A stretch of DNA of 64,000 nucleotides from Spirometra erinaceieuropaei (lineage: Eukaryota; Platyhelminthes; Cestoda; Diphyllobothriidea; Diphyllobothriidae), in the NCBI GenBank assembly GCA_902702965.1, contig CACRXP010000143.1, forward strand, positions 274,814 to 338,813, given 5' to 3'. Below, piece after piece: positions 8,929 through 20,302 of the stretch. Below the pieces are notes generated by a model, which did no database searches, was not told the origin of the DNA, and saw nothing but the letters and a program-made list of their open reading frames with translations. Numbering within the stretch: the first letter of the stretch is position 1; every line of letters begins with the position of its first letter. A program made the translations under genes and the position numbers.

Positions 8929-11840
8929 TAACGCTCAAATGCAGTCCCCACAACAAGCTGGTACTGTCGTGTGCGCCATGTCGCGTGCGTTGCATTCGTA
9001 TGCGGACAGCTCAACCTTCGCAGCTGTTGTACCGGTGCCAATCTCAGGTTGCTTGAAACAGATTTGTCATCGTATTCGGGTGTGCAGGGGAGGAGCGAGG
9101 ATGGAGATGTTGCTAAAAAAACCTCTCTGTAAACCTATTTCCAAGCAAGTCGGTGATGCTGCAGATGCTGCGTCGGACAAACGGTGATGATCGCCGTTTG
9201 CAACGACCAGACTTTCGAACCATCAACTGTTCGCCGTTGGATGAAAAAGTGAATTGTCTGTGTATCCATATCTGTATATATCTGTGACACGGGATTGACT
9301 ATTTCTGCCATCCGGTTGGGGATCCAGATCTAACTGGCGCTCTTTTATAACTTTTCATCATTGAGAGAAATACCCAATGACTTACTGGGACCGAAGTCAA
9401 ACTTTTAAACAAACTTCCCCTAGATTTCTCTTCTTATTTCATTCGTTTTTCCTACTTCTAAATTATTTTTCCTGCATAAAATCCACTTGAGCTGATTGCC
9501 TTAATTCTGCAGAAACACGATACGTTTTCAATGATCATTTGCGGAAAGCAAATTTTCCAAAACATTAAAATGACACGTACTGAAGAAAAACATTAAGACA
9601 GCGAGAATAAGTAAGGAAATAACTCAGAACCATGCAATGACAACCCTGAAATCCACTAATGCATACAGAAGAATCACAGAAAACAGCGGATGAGGAATTA
9701 GTAAGGAAACCGATCGAAGAACGTGCATTTCTGGAGTCAAATTGTACGATATGTACCCATATGGAATGTTGTTGGTCGCAGTTGCGAGTTGCTGAATCAT
9801 GATGTTGCTTAGAGTACTGGTTAGTCCTGTAACGTTAATTGTCGGAAGCAGAAGTTGTTGAACCTGTTTACCCTTTATGTCAAGTTGATTTAAGTGGGTT
9901 GCGTCTTTGGAACTCACCGAAAGCCGTATGACCTCAAATATCTGATTGGCTGAAGTGGAGCGAGGATTCAAACGGTCAGACACGGAGATATGGACTCCTG
10001 TACTACAGTTTGCCATGGCCTAAATTTTGGCGCTAACTGTCAGGGCAAATGTTGATGTTAATTCATGGTAAGGAACGGAAATCTGTCCTGACTGGTACAC
10101 AATTGTCATTTTCATGCTACTATTGATCTCAGCAGGCGTAGTACTACTTGTGTATTCTTTCAGATCGAGGTGCTTCGCGGAATACTGTGATTATGATTCC
10201 CAGTTACGCCAGGTTTCGGGTTTTATGCTTAGAATTTTATACGCTGGGCTAAAATTAAGGTCTGGGTTCGAGTTTTGGGGTTTATTATTGGTATTACTTT
10301 TTAGGGAGTCATTCGGCACCCACTTCCCACAACTTTCGTCCACAGCTTACGCCTTATTGGTCACATTCTGGGGGGGTTCAGTTTCAATGACATTGACGGG
10401 GCCATTTTTCGTGGAACTGTTTTTTCTGGTTAACAGCAGTGAATATGCGAATTGCACGGTGTTCAGACTGAGATTTATTAATAACCAAAACAAACAAGCA
10501 TATTTACCTATAATGCTTGCATAATCCCTTACTTTTGGCACATTCTTTACTGTTTTCTCGCAGCCCCATTAGTAAAGGCCCTTTCAGCACGGTTTCCGTG
10601 CCAGACGCGTCTGGGCTTCCCCATTTCCTGGCAGGGCTGAGTTTCCTAACCTTGCCCAGTTTTCTGCTAAAGTTAATGTTGATACTCGGAAAATGTACCC
10701 CTTTCTTGCCGAGCTATCTTGAGCTATCTATGTTCCCAGATAGATCGACTGATCTGAAAGGAGACATTTTCAACAAAACATGGAAATATTTCCGTTAAGA
10801 TTTTCGTCCAGTGATGTCCGATGCCGAATTTCCCATCTTTGCTTTTTGTACTTAATTCATGGTTTGTAAATCTGACGAATCCTCTTGATGAATTTTAGTT
10901 TCGGAGAACTTGTCAGTCTGTTTGGCTGCCTATATTTATGAAACAAATGATGTCTAATGCTGTAGAGATATTTAAAAATTGCCTTTGTTAACTTCATGAG
11001 TCTAGGGTAAAATTCTTTAAAAAATACCCACGTAACTAGGAGGTTCAGGGCCACTCTTTCCAAATGGATTCGGCTCAAACGGTAGAAAATATGAGAAGAT
11101 TACTCAACTCAGTTTACTAACTGACTGCCATTTCATGAACTCAGGTTTGTCGTTCAGTGCTGGGCAAGGCCAAGTCTTTCGAAAAGGCAGTTAATTAACA
11201 CGCCTTTGCATTTGTGCACCTCTTGAATTCAGGCACTGTCACGCAGTCTCGGAGAGCCTGGAAAAATACGCAGTTTTACACAAAACGGCACTTGATTCAG
11301 TGGTCCTAATGCCATCGATGGTCTTGCAGTTCAACAATATCCCGAGTGACAGCAATCAATAAACAACAGGCGCTTGCAGCTTGCAGCGGTTGCGGTGCGT
11401 TCCGCCCGTCTTTTCTTGGCTCTTACACGTCCAACGTATTGCAGTTCCATGGGTTTAGCTGATAACTCACAAACGTCTCTGATCGGCGTCATTGCTCATC
11501 ATCTTTTCCCTACATTTGGCAGTACTGACGGCTAATGATCCTTTGCTGTTTGTCTAAAATTCGTCTCAGCGACGATCCGTCGGAGAAAATCTCGGGGTTC
11601 CTTTCTCATCCTTCCCTGTTTTGCCTCTTACCTCAGCGATAATCTCTGGCACAGAGTCTACTGCAAACAGCGATGCTTATCCATCATTTGTTAAGTCTTA
11701 GTGCTTTGATGAACAGGTAGCTTGTAGTGTCTATGAAGAGTGGCGGACGTATAGCAGTTCGCTTAAATCCAACTCACAATACTATTTTAATCGCGTTAAC
11801 GTTTCATCTCCAACGCAGAAATATAGTTCAGGGGCTAACG
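8929..11840. other. unannotated stretch with one weak ORF pair
   Basis: No repeat copies that I can recognise. The minus-strand frame at 9624-10016 is listed separately. The plus-strand frame 10114-10524 is hydrophobic, has no motif and looks like chance. The CCAACG..GCAGTTCC area near 11430 shows nothing definite. Confidence 0.4.
9624..10016 (-). CDS. possible small ORF or exon of unknown function
   Basis: A 130-codon frame whose ATG sits in a good initiation context (GGCCATGGC) just after TTTAG, so it could also be an exon start after a splice acceptor. The product has no family motif that I recognise: a polar N-terminal half with NCS and NVT sequons and a hydrophobic C-terminal stretch (about residues 108-130, LLIPHPLFSVILLYALVDF) that could be a membrane segment. 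A strong donor-like GTGAGT lies within the frame around codon 33, so the real exon, if any, may end there. Frames of this length are expected a few times by chance in 64 kb, so this is a weak call. Confidence 0.2.
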   Translation of the reverse strand: MANCSTGVHISVSDRLNPRSTSANQIFEVIRLSVSSKDATHLNQLDIKGKQVQQLLLPTINVTGLTSTLSNIMIQQLATATNNIPYGYISYNLTPEMHVLRSVSLLIPHPLFSVILLYALVDFRVVIAWF

Positions 11841-12802
11841 TAGATGTACTAGCTCATGAAATGTCATCCGGCTTCTGCAATGTGTTTTCGACTCAAGAGA
11901 TTACTTAAGTAGGGTTGTAATATTACCTACCATGCAGCATATCCCCATGATAATTCAGTTGCTTCAGGATGTCAGCTTTTGAATGAACTTCTTTCCGGCT
12001 GCCAGTAAAACCTGCATCCTACAAAAAGTGGCTACTTAAAGAGTGTGGCTTGTTCTCATTGATTTTCGATGCTCTTAAAAATTCAGGTATACTTTATGGA
12101 AAAAATGCATAAAATATCCATTCTTTTCGTCTTAGTCAAATTGTATACTTGAAGAAAGGGTATAGTTCGGTTTTCAAAAGTTTCCCAATTCCAAAGTAAT
12201 TTGGAACCCAACCTGCCATTATACTGGCATTCGGAGTTTCTTAACTACGAGTTGCATATGTTCCGTGTACAAAAACCATACATGTATCTACGGTATTAAG
12301 AGGAAGCCATATAGAGTTAAAAACATTTAGCAGCGGATTTGAGTCAAATTGCAAACTTAACGATCAAGATTAGTGAATGCAGAGGAAGGATGCTTGATGA
12401 ACGTCCATTTCACGGTCATAAAAACTCCCATAATAAGAAACTGTTTTAAAACCCAAAAATGACCTTTCTCCAAGTGTAAAATTTGTAGATGTTATTTACT
12501 ACCAAGGATGTCAAAAATGAATATTTTATGCATGTTCTCTATAACGGTTATTTGAATTTATAAGAACGTTGAAAATCGAAGATAAAAGTCGCACTATTTC
12601 AGTAGCCACTTCTTGTAGAACAAGTTTTGCTGACAGCCGGAAAGACGTTCGTTCACAAGCTGGCATCCTGAAGCAACTAAAGTATTGTGGGGTTATGTTG
12701 CATATTAATGAAACTTACAACCCCACTTGAGTAATCATTTCGGGCCGGAAAAGACATTTCAGAATTTCGGTCGACATGCCATGAATAAGCACACCTACTG
12801 TA
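11841..12802. repeat. palindromic foldback element, copy 4 (subfamily II)
   Basis: It runs from TAgatGTACTAGCTCATGAAA to CACACCTACTGTA, about 962 bp. Left landmarks (TTCAGTTGCTTCAGGATGTC, TTTCCGGCTGCCAG) recur reversed on the right (GCTGGCATCCTGAAGCAACT, GCTGACAGCCGGAAAG). Subfamily II differs from subfamily I in its terminal sequence (GTGTGCTAACTCATGAAATG versus GAGTGACCGATCTCATGAAA) but shares the internal plan. Confidence 0.75.
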
Positions 12803-13645
12803 TATTCAAACAAACATTTTAAAAATAAAAATACATGGTAAGTAAACGTTTGATCAGAAACTTTCATTCATTCTGGCATTTTCTCTTAGTCTTAATGAAC
12901 ATAGAGAACTGCAGCGTTCCATTTGATCTTCTTACCTGTCTTCACTTTTCAATGGTGCCTGAGACCACCCAATGATTGCCTCTAGGATAAATACGCTGAA
13001 AGTGTGCTTGTTGGCCACGATAATGGAAACAAGAATTGCCTCCAGTTTGTGAAGGTCGGCTTTAATCATTCCTCTCTTTAATCTTTCAAAAGCAGTCTTA
13101 TATTTCAAAAAAGAATTATGCGAGCATACGGTAGTTTTAGATAAATCCACTTCAGGCCTGCACATTTATTCTGCCATCGGAGTGATTAACAAGATCAGAA
13201 GGCAGTCCTGTGTGAGTTTCTACTGGGACCCTCTCCCATTCCAGGATCCTCAGATGTTCCTCCTAGTAGATGGATGCTGATGTGTCCTCATGTTGGCAAA
13301 ACTGACCACCTACCTTCCTCACACACATTTTAGCCCTTGATCTGGAGATTTGTAGGCGCTTGCATTCTGATTTTTAGTCTATGCTGTTATCCTGTTATTC
13401 ATCCTACTATAATGATAGAGATAGATATAATGTTAACTTGGGAACTTGTCCTTCTAATATTCGCTTTTGCTGCGGGTATTTCTTATGTCTTTTGGCTGGC
13501 ATAACAGTACGACGACATTTCACAAGGGCCAGGCATTTTGCTGCTTGAATTATGAATGACGTTATGTATCCCCCTAATTAATTGTTGCGAAGTTTTTTCT
13601 GCTCCATACGTCTTGCCGTAAATGCGTATATCTGACACGATATCC
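12803..13645. other. unannotated stretch
   Basis: A 77-codon minus-strand frame (12932-13165) reads smoothly (SKTTVCSHNSFLKYKTAFERL) but has no recognised motif. Nothing else is supported. Confidence 0.4.
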
Positions 13646-13876
13646 TACAGTGAATGCGCTATCTCGCGAAACGTCAATCGAAATTCTGAAATGTGTCTTT
13701 GACTAGAAAATACCAGTAAAGTGGTTTGTGAGACATATTGTTGCGTAGTATGATCACGAAATATTTTAGTCACAGCGAGATGCCGGCCTGTGAGCAAGCT
13801 TTTTTTCAGCCGTTCAAGGAAACTAAATTATTTGGAAAATGGCTACTTAAGTAATGTATATTTTTCCATTGTCAAC

Positions 13877-15636
13877 AGCGTGAGATTAGCGGGACGCTAT
13901 TGGCGATGGAGAATTGGACGGACCGACCGACGCATGGAGAGAACGCAAGAAACGGTCCTGACCCAATTCTACGGTCTCCCAAAAGTGCATAAGAGGAGCT
14001 CTTCTCCCCGGCCAATCCTGTCACTAAAACACATTCCAACCCTTGGACTAGCCAATTTGCTGTTTCAACGTCCCAAGTTCCTGACCACAGTCAGCTCTTC
14101 AATGCAGTTCTTGGAGAAACTAAAATCTCTTGTCAAACGACGCCATGGAATCATTTGATGTCACGTTCCTTTTTACTTCTCTCCCGCAGGACCTGTCAGC
14201 CGAGAGCATCAAACTACTCCAGCGAGAAAAATACGATGAAACGAAGAATTGCCTCGGATACTCCATAGGCTTCATCACCTGAGGTTTTATCTTAAGACAT
14301 GCTTAAGGTCCGACGGAACAATCTACGAGGTCACGCCGATGGGTTCGCCAGTTTCAGGGCTCATAACCGTGGCTCTTCTACAGCGACTGGGGTCGTTGCT
14401 TTCCCAACACCACTGTTTAAAATTCTGTTTTCGGTATGTGCATGGTACCCTTGTCGTCATCGAATGGGATCAGGTCCTGGCATTAAAAGAATGTCTCAAG
14501 GCCGTCTTCCCGGACATTTCATCTACGCAGGAGGGGAAAGAAAACAGCCGGCTGGCATTTCTAGATGCCAACGTCGCCGGAGAGTTTGTGATGGCCTAAA
14601 AGCAAAGTATTCAAGAAGCGACAAATGCGATGCAAATACTGAACTTCAACGTCAACCACGCAACCAGTCACAAACGCAAGGGCGCAATATCGGCGCGTTC
14701 GGACGCGTGGCATTGAAGCCGTAGGCGCATTTTCTGAACATCCGAAGGGTACTGAGTTCTGATGGTTGCCTGTGTAATTTTGTCAATCAGTGCATGCGCA
14801 AGCAATGCCAGAAACCATATCCGACCAACCTTTATTGTTGGTGAACTCTTTCGTACTAGAGGAACGTCTCAGAAGGCATCAGTCACCTTTCACTCCACTT
14901 GGGACCGGGGTCGCACGTAGGTCGGCGGCAACGATCAGGCGCCAGGTCATGGGACCGAAAGACCGAACACCATGGCAGGAAACGTCTGGAGTTAATTACT
15001 TGATCTGGGGCATTTACGGGCAGAGAAACTACGACAAAGAAACCATGAGACAACTTCTGACTCGAAGGACCGAACACGCAGCGGCAGCGGCAGTGAAAGG
15101 GGAAGACGCTGGCCTTCAGGCGGCGGCTTATTCGGTGGGACCTGGTCATATTCTCAAGTTTCAAGTGGCCGATATCCTCACAGAGGTGACAACCGCGTGA
15201 GCCGCACGACTTGCGGTTCTCAGTCTATCAACAAGCGCAATTGCCTGCTATCATTTCCGTGCCGAGAATTTCCTCGAGTAGGGGAATCTGTCATGTGGGG
15301 ATCGTGAGAGCGAGCAACAATTCCAGTGACAACGAGACGAACTGCCTAGTCATTATCCCGCTAACATTCAGCACGGATGATGCCATCGCGTCCGTCAACG
15401 ACTCAGACGCGGACTGACAAACCACTATTGCAGCCATTACGACCCCGAGCGGTGATCGCGAATGCTGCTTACTATAGTACGCATTTGGCCCAAAGGCAGC
15501 TACGTGCTACAAATACTGCAATACTTGTGTCTTCAAAACCCTTATTTGAATCTGTCACTGATGGTTGGTTCGAGTGAGATTCCGAAATGTAAGGCCAGAA
15601 AACTTCCCATCCCGGCGATCACATTCTCATCTTCTT
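13877..15636 (+). pseudogene. PLE-2: 5'-truncated RT / GIY-YIG copy
   Basis: This is homologous to PLE-1 from about 6371 to 8212. The RT portion starts at RRMERTQETVLTQFYGLPKVH; the motif A region is recognisable as TSLFTSLPQ (DNA near 14170); motif C is RYVHG where PLE-1 has RYVDD; and LAFLDA survives. The endonuclease region has IYGQRNYDKET where PLE-1 has CSCGQSNYVGET, so both cysteines and the YVG motif are lost. There are several frameshifts and stops. It ends with a decayed hammerhead and CATCTTCTT like PLE-1. At the site of the PLE-1 stop this copy has a Leu codon. It is clearly dead. Confidence 0.85.
15553..15596 (+). ncRNA. decayed hammerhead HHR5 at the end of PLE-2
   Basis: CTGATGG replaces CTGATGA, stem II is TGGTTC/GATTCC, GAAA is kept, and the cleavage-site GTC is replaced by TGTAA. 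The core is therefore damaged at two essential places and is probably inactive. Confidence 0.6.
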
Positions 15637-15709
15637 TATCAACCTCTTGTTATCGAACACACTTTTCAGAATTTCGGTTAAAATTTCATGGCGTAGCACA
15701 TATGCTGTA

Positions 15710-16310
15710 AATGCAAAGAGACTGATGTACAGAAACCGAAATTCGAACTGTCCACAGGGTAATTATACAGTCTTAGGTAAGCCCAAGCTGAAAATGTCTG
15801 TCTGTTGTTTGGCATAAGTCTATTAATGACGGTGCATGCTCACTGTTCTAATGCCAAGAAGTCCGATAACAGCTGAGTATCTGTCAAATGCTCGCAGGAG
15901 TACTGCGCGAACATTCCACTACGCATGCAGAATGCATGCTTACCTATACTTTCATTTCTCAGGGCAAGCAAGCCCAAAATAGGCAGCTAGACTGAACTCG
16001 AACAAGTTATTTTATGAAAGGGGTGGCCACAGGAGTTCAGGTGTCCGCACAAACATGCCCTCACCTACAGCCCTGACAGAGTTAAGATTGGCTGATTGAA
16101 GTTAGGATAAGTTCGAAGCCGGTCTGAATACATCTACCTCCATCCTCTGTCATCGCATCATCTGCAATTCATTATGCCTTCCTGTTTATCAGTGCTGCAT
16201 TCCTTACCTCACGATCATTGCATGCATTTAGAATGCTGATGAAATCTCAAAGCACATACATCGTATACCAAATTGTCGGTTTCGTTGTGTAAAGCCATTC
16301 ACCTTGGACG
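15710..16310. other. unannotated stretch
   Basis: No gene or repeat recognised between the two foldback copies. Confidence 0.4.
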
Positions 16311-16787
16311 TAAAGTAAATGTGCTAACTTATGAAATGTCAGCGGAAATTCTGAGATACGCTCTCGACTTGAAAATATGACGTAAGTAAGTTTGTAATAT
16401 AAATCCCCATGCAGCATAATCCCGTGATAATTCAGTTACTTTAGGATGTTGCCTTTGGAACGAACTTTTCTCCGGCCGTCTACAGAAACTACACTGTAAA
16501 GCCGACCACTTCAATGGCCCGAATTTTCCTCGTTGATTTTCGATGTCCTTCGTAATTCAAATTAATTTCATGGTAAACATGCATAAAAATATTCACTAGT
16601 TTACTCATTTGGTAGAAAATTATGCATTCTTCACAATTGTCGCTTAAAAGAAGGGTATAATTCAGTTTCAATAAACTTTTCCATTTCCCGAATAATTCTA
16701 AACCAGATCTACAGTTACACCAACATTCCGGTCTTCAAAACTACAAGCTGTATACTATCTGTGCACGGAAAATCATACATTTCTATA

Positions 16788-17405
16788 CGGCAACTATGTC
16801 GGAGATACTGCAAAACAGCTCCGAACGCGAATGGCCGGGCACGCTGCAGCCGCGTAAAGAAATGAAGCTAGCTCTCAAATTGCGGCTCATTTGACGAGAT
16901 CCGGTTACACATTCAAATTCGTCGAGACCGAAATTATCGCTAGAGCTGACAACCACGTGAGCGGCTAGCTGCTCAAGTCATGCTTCACTGGCCCCAGTCC
17001 ATTAACAATTGCAACAACCTCCCCATTCCACACTCGGAGCTAAGGCTTCGCCTAGGCGGAGTAATTATACACCATGGCAGCGTACAGGCTAACACTCTTC
17101 CCAAAGCCAGGATCTGCGGGTCAAATGGTCGGGAAATTATCACACCAACATCCAACACGTGATGAGATTGCAACAATTAACGACGCGTATACTGGCCATT
17201 AAACAGTAATCACATCGAGTGCAACGATCCCTGAGGAAAGTGTGGAGCCGTGAATATTCATAGGAATGTGATAGCATGGCGACTGTATTCCCTGACGCAT
17301 GAATCACCCGTATCTGTTGTTGTCTCTGATGATGGGTTCGAGCAGGAATCCGAAACTTCAGACTAATAAAGCTTTTGTCCCAGCGATCGTATCTTCTTCT
17401 TCGCA
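16788..17405 (+). pseudogene. PLE-3: endonuclease and 3' end only
   Basis: It starts abruptly inside the GIY-YIG domain (NYVGDTAKQLRTRMAGHAAA by translation) and continues through the C-terminal block (CFTGP..INN..NNLP in DNA near 16985) into the 3' terminal repeat, ending TCGTATCTTCTTCTTC. Stops interrupt it. It is a strongly 5'-truncated copy of the PLE-1 family nested in a foldback element. Confidence 0.8.
17321..17364 (+). ncRNA. hammerhead HHR4 at the end of PLE-3
   Basis: TGTCT, CTGATGA (17326-17332), stem II GGGTTC/GGAATCC, GAAA (17352-17355), then CTTC and AGAC. The core is complete. The two-pair stem III has C opposite T, so it is weakened. After HHR1 and HHR2 it is the best-preserved copy in the window. 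Confidence 0.65.
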
Positions 17406-17924
17406 CGATGTTTTAGATATAGGCATTTGGCGGTCTTAAAAAAGCATATAACCTTATATCCTGTTTACAATTAGAATGATCATTACCAATGTAAGTGTGT
17501 CGGCCTGATTTTGAGTTACCGAAAACATATGTTCGTCAATTGACTCTCTAATTTTAAATCTTTTTAAACCCGAATTATGTCCTTCATTCAAGCGGACCTT
17601 TTTAAGAAGACAGAAGTTCCTACCAAATGAGTAAATAATGAAGTATTTGCATACGGTCTCCATGAAATACATTTGTATTTATAAGGGCATTAAAATGATG
17701 CGAAAAATGCATCCTACATACGTAGCCATTTCTCACAGAGTTTAAATTTTTGCAGACGGCCGAAAAGAAGCTCGTTCAAAAGCCAGCATCCTGAAGTAAC
17801 TGAATTATCATGGGATTGTGTCGCATGGTGGTTAATATTGCAACCCTACTTAAGTAATCTTTTGAAGTCACTAACCCATTTCATAATTTTGGCTAGAATT
17901 CTATGAGTTAGCATATCTACCCTA

Positions 17925-18995
17925 ATTTTCTGGAAGTAACAACGGACTCAGTGACTGTGTGACTGTCATTCATAACCCCAGCAAGTGACCACGGTCTGCA
18001 CCAATGCACATTGTACTCAAGGCTAAACCGGAAGTAAGGGGAGACAAAGGTCTGCGACCTCGAGGTGCGGGGAGAGGTCTCCCAACCCACCTCTCCCCTC
18101 CGGGGCTGTCTAGAAAACCGCAAATCCTGTTGATTCTATTGTTAGAATTCATTTGGTTGAAACAACCCTCGCTATACGCGAGCCAAATTTTCAAAAAAGA
18201 CACAGGTGACTGCGCAGTGACATAAAGAAAGAAGATTGCGGGGTTCTTCCAGTCTGACCGACTTCTCGCATTTCATTCTAAACGGAAAGGACGTCTCCAA
18301 TAGGGAAACAATGCTCAACATTGGTCGGTTTTTGTAGAAAACAGAGAGAGAGGCATTCCTCTATGATCGCCAAATGCCTCCAATTTCGCAAAATGAGTGC
18401 CTTCCCCTTCCACCTCAAAGCCACCAGACGTCACTTTGGGCGTGACCAACAGGCAGACGGCGTCGTATGTCAGGAGGGTTTGCCTGTTAAACCTTAAAAC
18501 CGACTGAAGGCAGAAAGGCAACGAAGGGGGGGAGGCACAGCTGGATATCAAGCAAAAAATCCCTAGGGACCGGCTTGAGATTATTAGCCTGCTGAAAAGC
18601 AATCCTTTGCTTAAGGAGCATAAAGATCTTTGAGCCCCCTGTGGAGACAATTGCAAAATTAGTTCTTAACCGTCAGACCTCTGTGGCGTGCGCATTTTAC
18701 ACGAATATCACGAAGTGATCGTCAAAAAAGCATGCTCAGCACTTTCTCGAGAAGAGAGTTCGGGCAGTCTTCAAATTTTCTGGAGGGTTTGACTAAAACG
18801 CACAACGATCAGAATGGCTCGTTGTCCTATGAAAAAGGAAACATACATGGTCAGACAATAGCAATGGCTGTTGGGGGAACTTGCATGGGAAATTACTAGC
18901 GCTAAATGTGTATTTGATGGAGTGTTTACCGACTGGGTGACAAAACACGCTCAGTATTAAGTTCAGAAACTGTTGAGTACAAGCCGTAGGGTAAC
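17925..18995. other. unannotated stretch with one strong hairpin
   Basis: The only structure I can support is a perfect 10-bp hairpin at 18069-18098 (GGGGAGAGGT with ACCTCTCCCC, 10-base loop). The frame at 18315-18656 on the minus strand has no motif. Confidence 0.45.
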
Positions 18996-19430
18996 ATGTA
19001 TGGAAAATGACTTTTTAGGGCCAGACCCCGAATGGCAATGAGTATTTGAGTCGAAGATAATAAACTACGAAGGAAAACCGGGTAATATTTACTCTGCAAA
19101 CAAGTACTGTTATTAGTAGTATAATTTCCCAGAACAGTCAGTCACGTCGTACACCCGATATAGGCACTAGCTAAAAGTCAAACCGCTCGTTTCGCGGATG
19201 TTTCTGCTGCTGCATAATGCAGCTTTGAGGGATTCGGCCCCTACTACGGTCTCCAAGCCTTCTCTAGGCGGTTTCTGGTTGGTGAACTCCAGAGAATAGT
19301 AAAGGTAATGGTTCCAGAAGTTATTAAATGCATGACTTGGAGTTAAGTGCCCAGAACATGACGTTTGGGGCCAAACTCGAAATGCCAGTGGACATTTGAG
19401 TCGAAGACAATCAACTAACGAATTTGGGAG
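18996..19430 (+). repeat. weak direct repeat pair, about 80 bp each
   Basis: 18996-19075 and 19350-19430 share ATGACTTTTTAGGGCCAGAC / ATGACGTTTGGGGCCAAACT and GAGTATTTGAGTCGAAGATA / GACATTTGAGTCGAAGACAA. Identity is around 70% by eye. The first family E segment lies between them. Confidence 0.45.
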
Positions 19431-19490
19431 ACTCAGTGAGGCGCCGAACCCATCAGAGCTTCGTCATGCAGCAGCAGATGTTTATTTAGT
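19198..19490. repeat. family E inverted segments
   Basis: TTTCTGCTGCTGCATAATGC...GGATTCGGCCCCTAC (from 19200) recurs inverted at 19440-19490 (CGCCGAACCC..GCATGCAGCAGCAGATG). The CTACGGTCTCCAAGCCTTC..GGTTTCTGGT continuation also matches the palindromic unit at 21605-22025. Confidence 0.55.
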
Positions 19491-19537
19491 GCCCATACGG
19501 AGTACGGTGTGAACGTCTGTCATATAAAGCGCATCAT

Positions 19538-19855
19538 CTAACTCATAAAACTTGCTGACATAAACATACAGGAAAATCTTAAACGCCTTAAACGTTGTGC
19601 ACCTTGCTCCTTCGTCCAGTTGCTTCAAGTAAATGTCCTTTTCTCGGGCAAGGACTATGTATAAACAATTTCACCAGGTAACGTTCGTAAATTCGAGCGA
19701 GTGTCGAGGTTGCGATACATTCGGGCAAATTCGTATGTTTGCACCTGTCCTGAATTTCGATCATGCATTTACGCGAACTTTCGATTACGAGGAGAATAAT
19801 TTACCCTAAACAGAGCTAGCCGCATTTGAAAAGTGACATTCTGTCCGATTCATAT
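19538..19855 (+). repeat. direct repeat DR-a, left copy
   Basis: About 315 bp shared with 20303-20617, roughly 80% identical by eye. Landmarks are TCTAACTCATAAAACTTG, CTTCGTCCAGTTG, AAATTCGAGCGAG, GCACCTGTCCT and GGAGAATAATTTACCCTAAA. Nature unknown. It flanks the SINE-A pair. Confidence 0.7.
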
Positions 19856-20275
19856 TGACCAAACTCTAAAAAACTTGGCGCCTCGGTGGGATTCGAAACC
19901 ACGCAGTAAAAGGAAGGCTTTAGTACAGCCAACGCACTAACCACTTGAGATACGAGGCCCCACCAGACGGCGCGAGTTTAATCCCATTTGGGTCAAGTCA
20001 CCCAAAATACCTGCCAAAATATATATGAGTCAATTGAGCCTGGTAGTCATCTGGTGGATTTTAGGTGAATTACCTAGGAAATCCTGCTTGGGTAGTCAAC
20101 TTGCTGTATCAGATTTGGTGGATTACTGACGTCGCAGTAGGTTGGGCGGGTAACTTGACCCAACTGGGAATAAACTCTACTGTACTTGGCTGCACTAAAG
20201 CCTTCCTCTTACTGCGTAGCTTCGAATTACACCGAGGCGCCGAGTTCTTCACAGTTAGGTCAATATAAATTATTC
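19850..20275. repeat. head-to-head SINE-A pair with terminal inverted repeats
   Basis: The outer ends are TTCATATTGACC and GGTCAATATAAA. The left half is a minus-strand SINE-A with a full tRNA-like core at 19877-19961. The right half is a plus-strand SINE-A whose tRNA-like core lost its 5' half (only 20180-20246 remains, CTGCACTAAAGCCTTCC to GAGGCGCC). The segment GGGTGACTTGACCCAA lies near the centre in both orientations. Confidence 0.65.
19877..19961 (-). repeat. tRNA-like SINE-A core
   Basis: 85 nt on the minus strand. The 5' AGGCCCC acceptor strand reads GGGGCCT against 3' AGGCGCC, with an A box (TATCTCAAGTGGTTAGTGCG), an anticodon arm GGCT-GTACTAA-AGCC and a B box (GTTTCGAATCCC). The loop gives anticodon ACT, not a normal decoding set, and the acceptor has one mismatch, so this is a tRNA-derived repeat and not a working tRNA. 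Confidence 0.65.
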
Positions 20276-20302
20276 AAATCTGCCAAAACATCTATGAATT
20301 GT

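Larger units (their letters stand above)
13646..15709. repeat. palindromic foldback element, copy 5, split by PLE-2
   Basis: The left end is TACAGTGAATGCGCTATCTC (13646 on) and can be followed to about 13876. The right end resumes at about 15637 and ends GCACATATGCTGTA. Only about 230 bp and 70 bp of the foldback remain, so roughly 650 bp of its interior were lost with, or after, the PLE insertion. Confidence 0.7.
16311..17924. repeat. palindromic foldback element, copy 6, split by PLE-3
   Basis: The left part (TAAAGTAAATGTGCTAACTT, with CAGTTACTTTAGGATGTTGC) and the right part (CCAGCATCCTGAAGTAACTG, ending GAGTTAGCATATCTACCCTA) are mutual reverse complements. A PLE 3' fragment lies between about 16788 and 17405. 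The last CTGTA of the family has become CCCTA. Confidence 0.75.

Noticed and set aside
10114..10524. Hydrophobic 136-codon plus-strand frame as a membrane protein
   Set aside because: Hydrophobicity follows from T-rich DNA. No motif, no splice or promoter context, and such frames are expected by chance in 64 kb.
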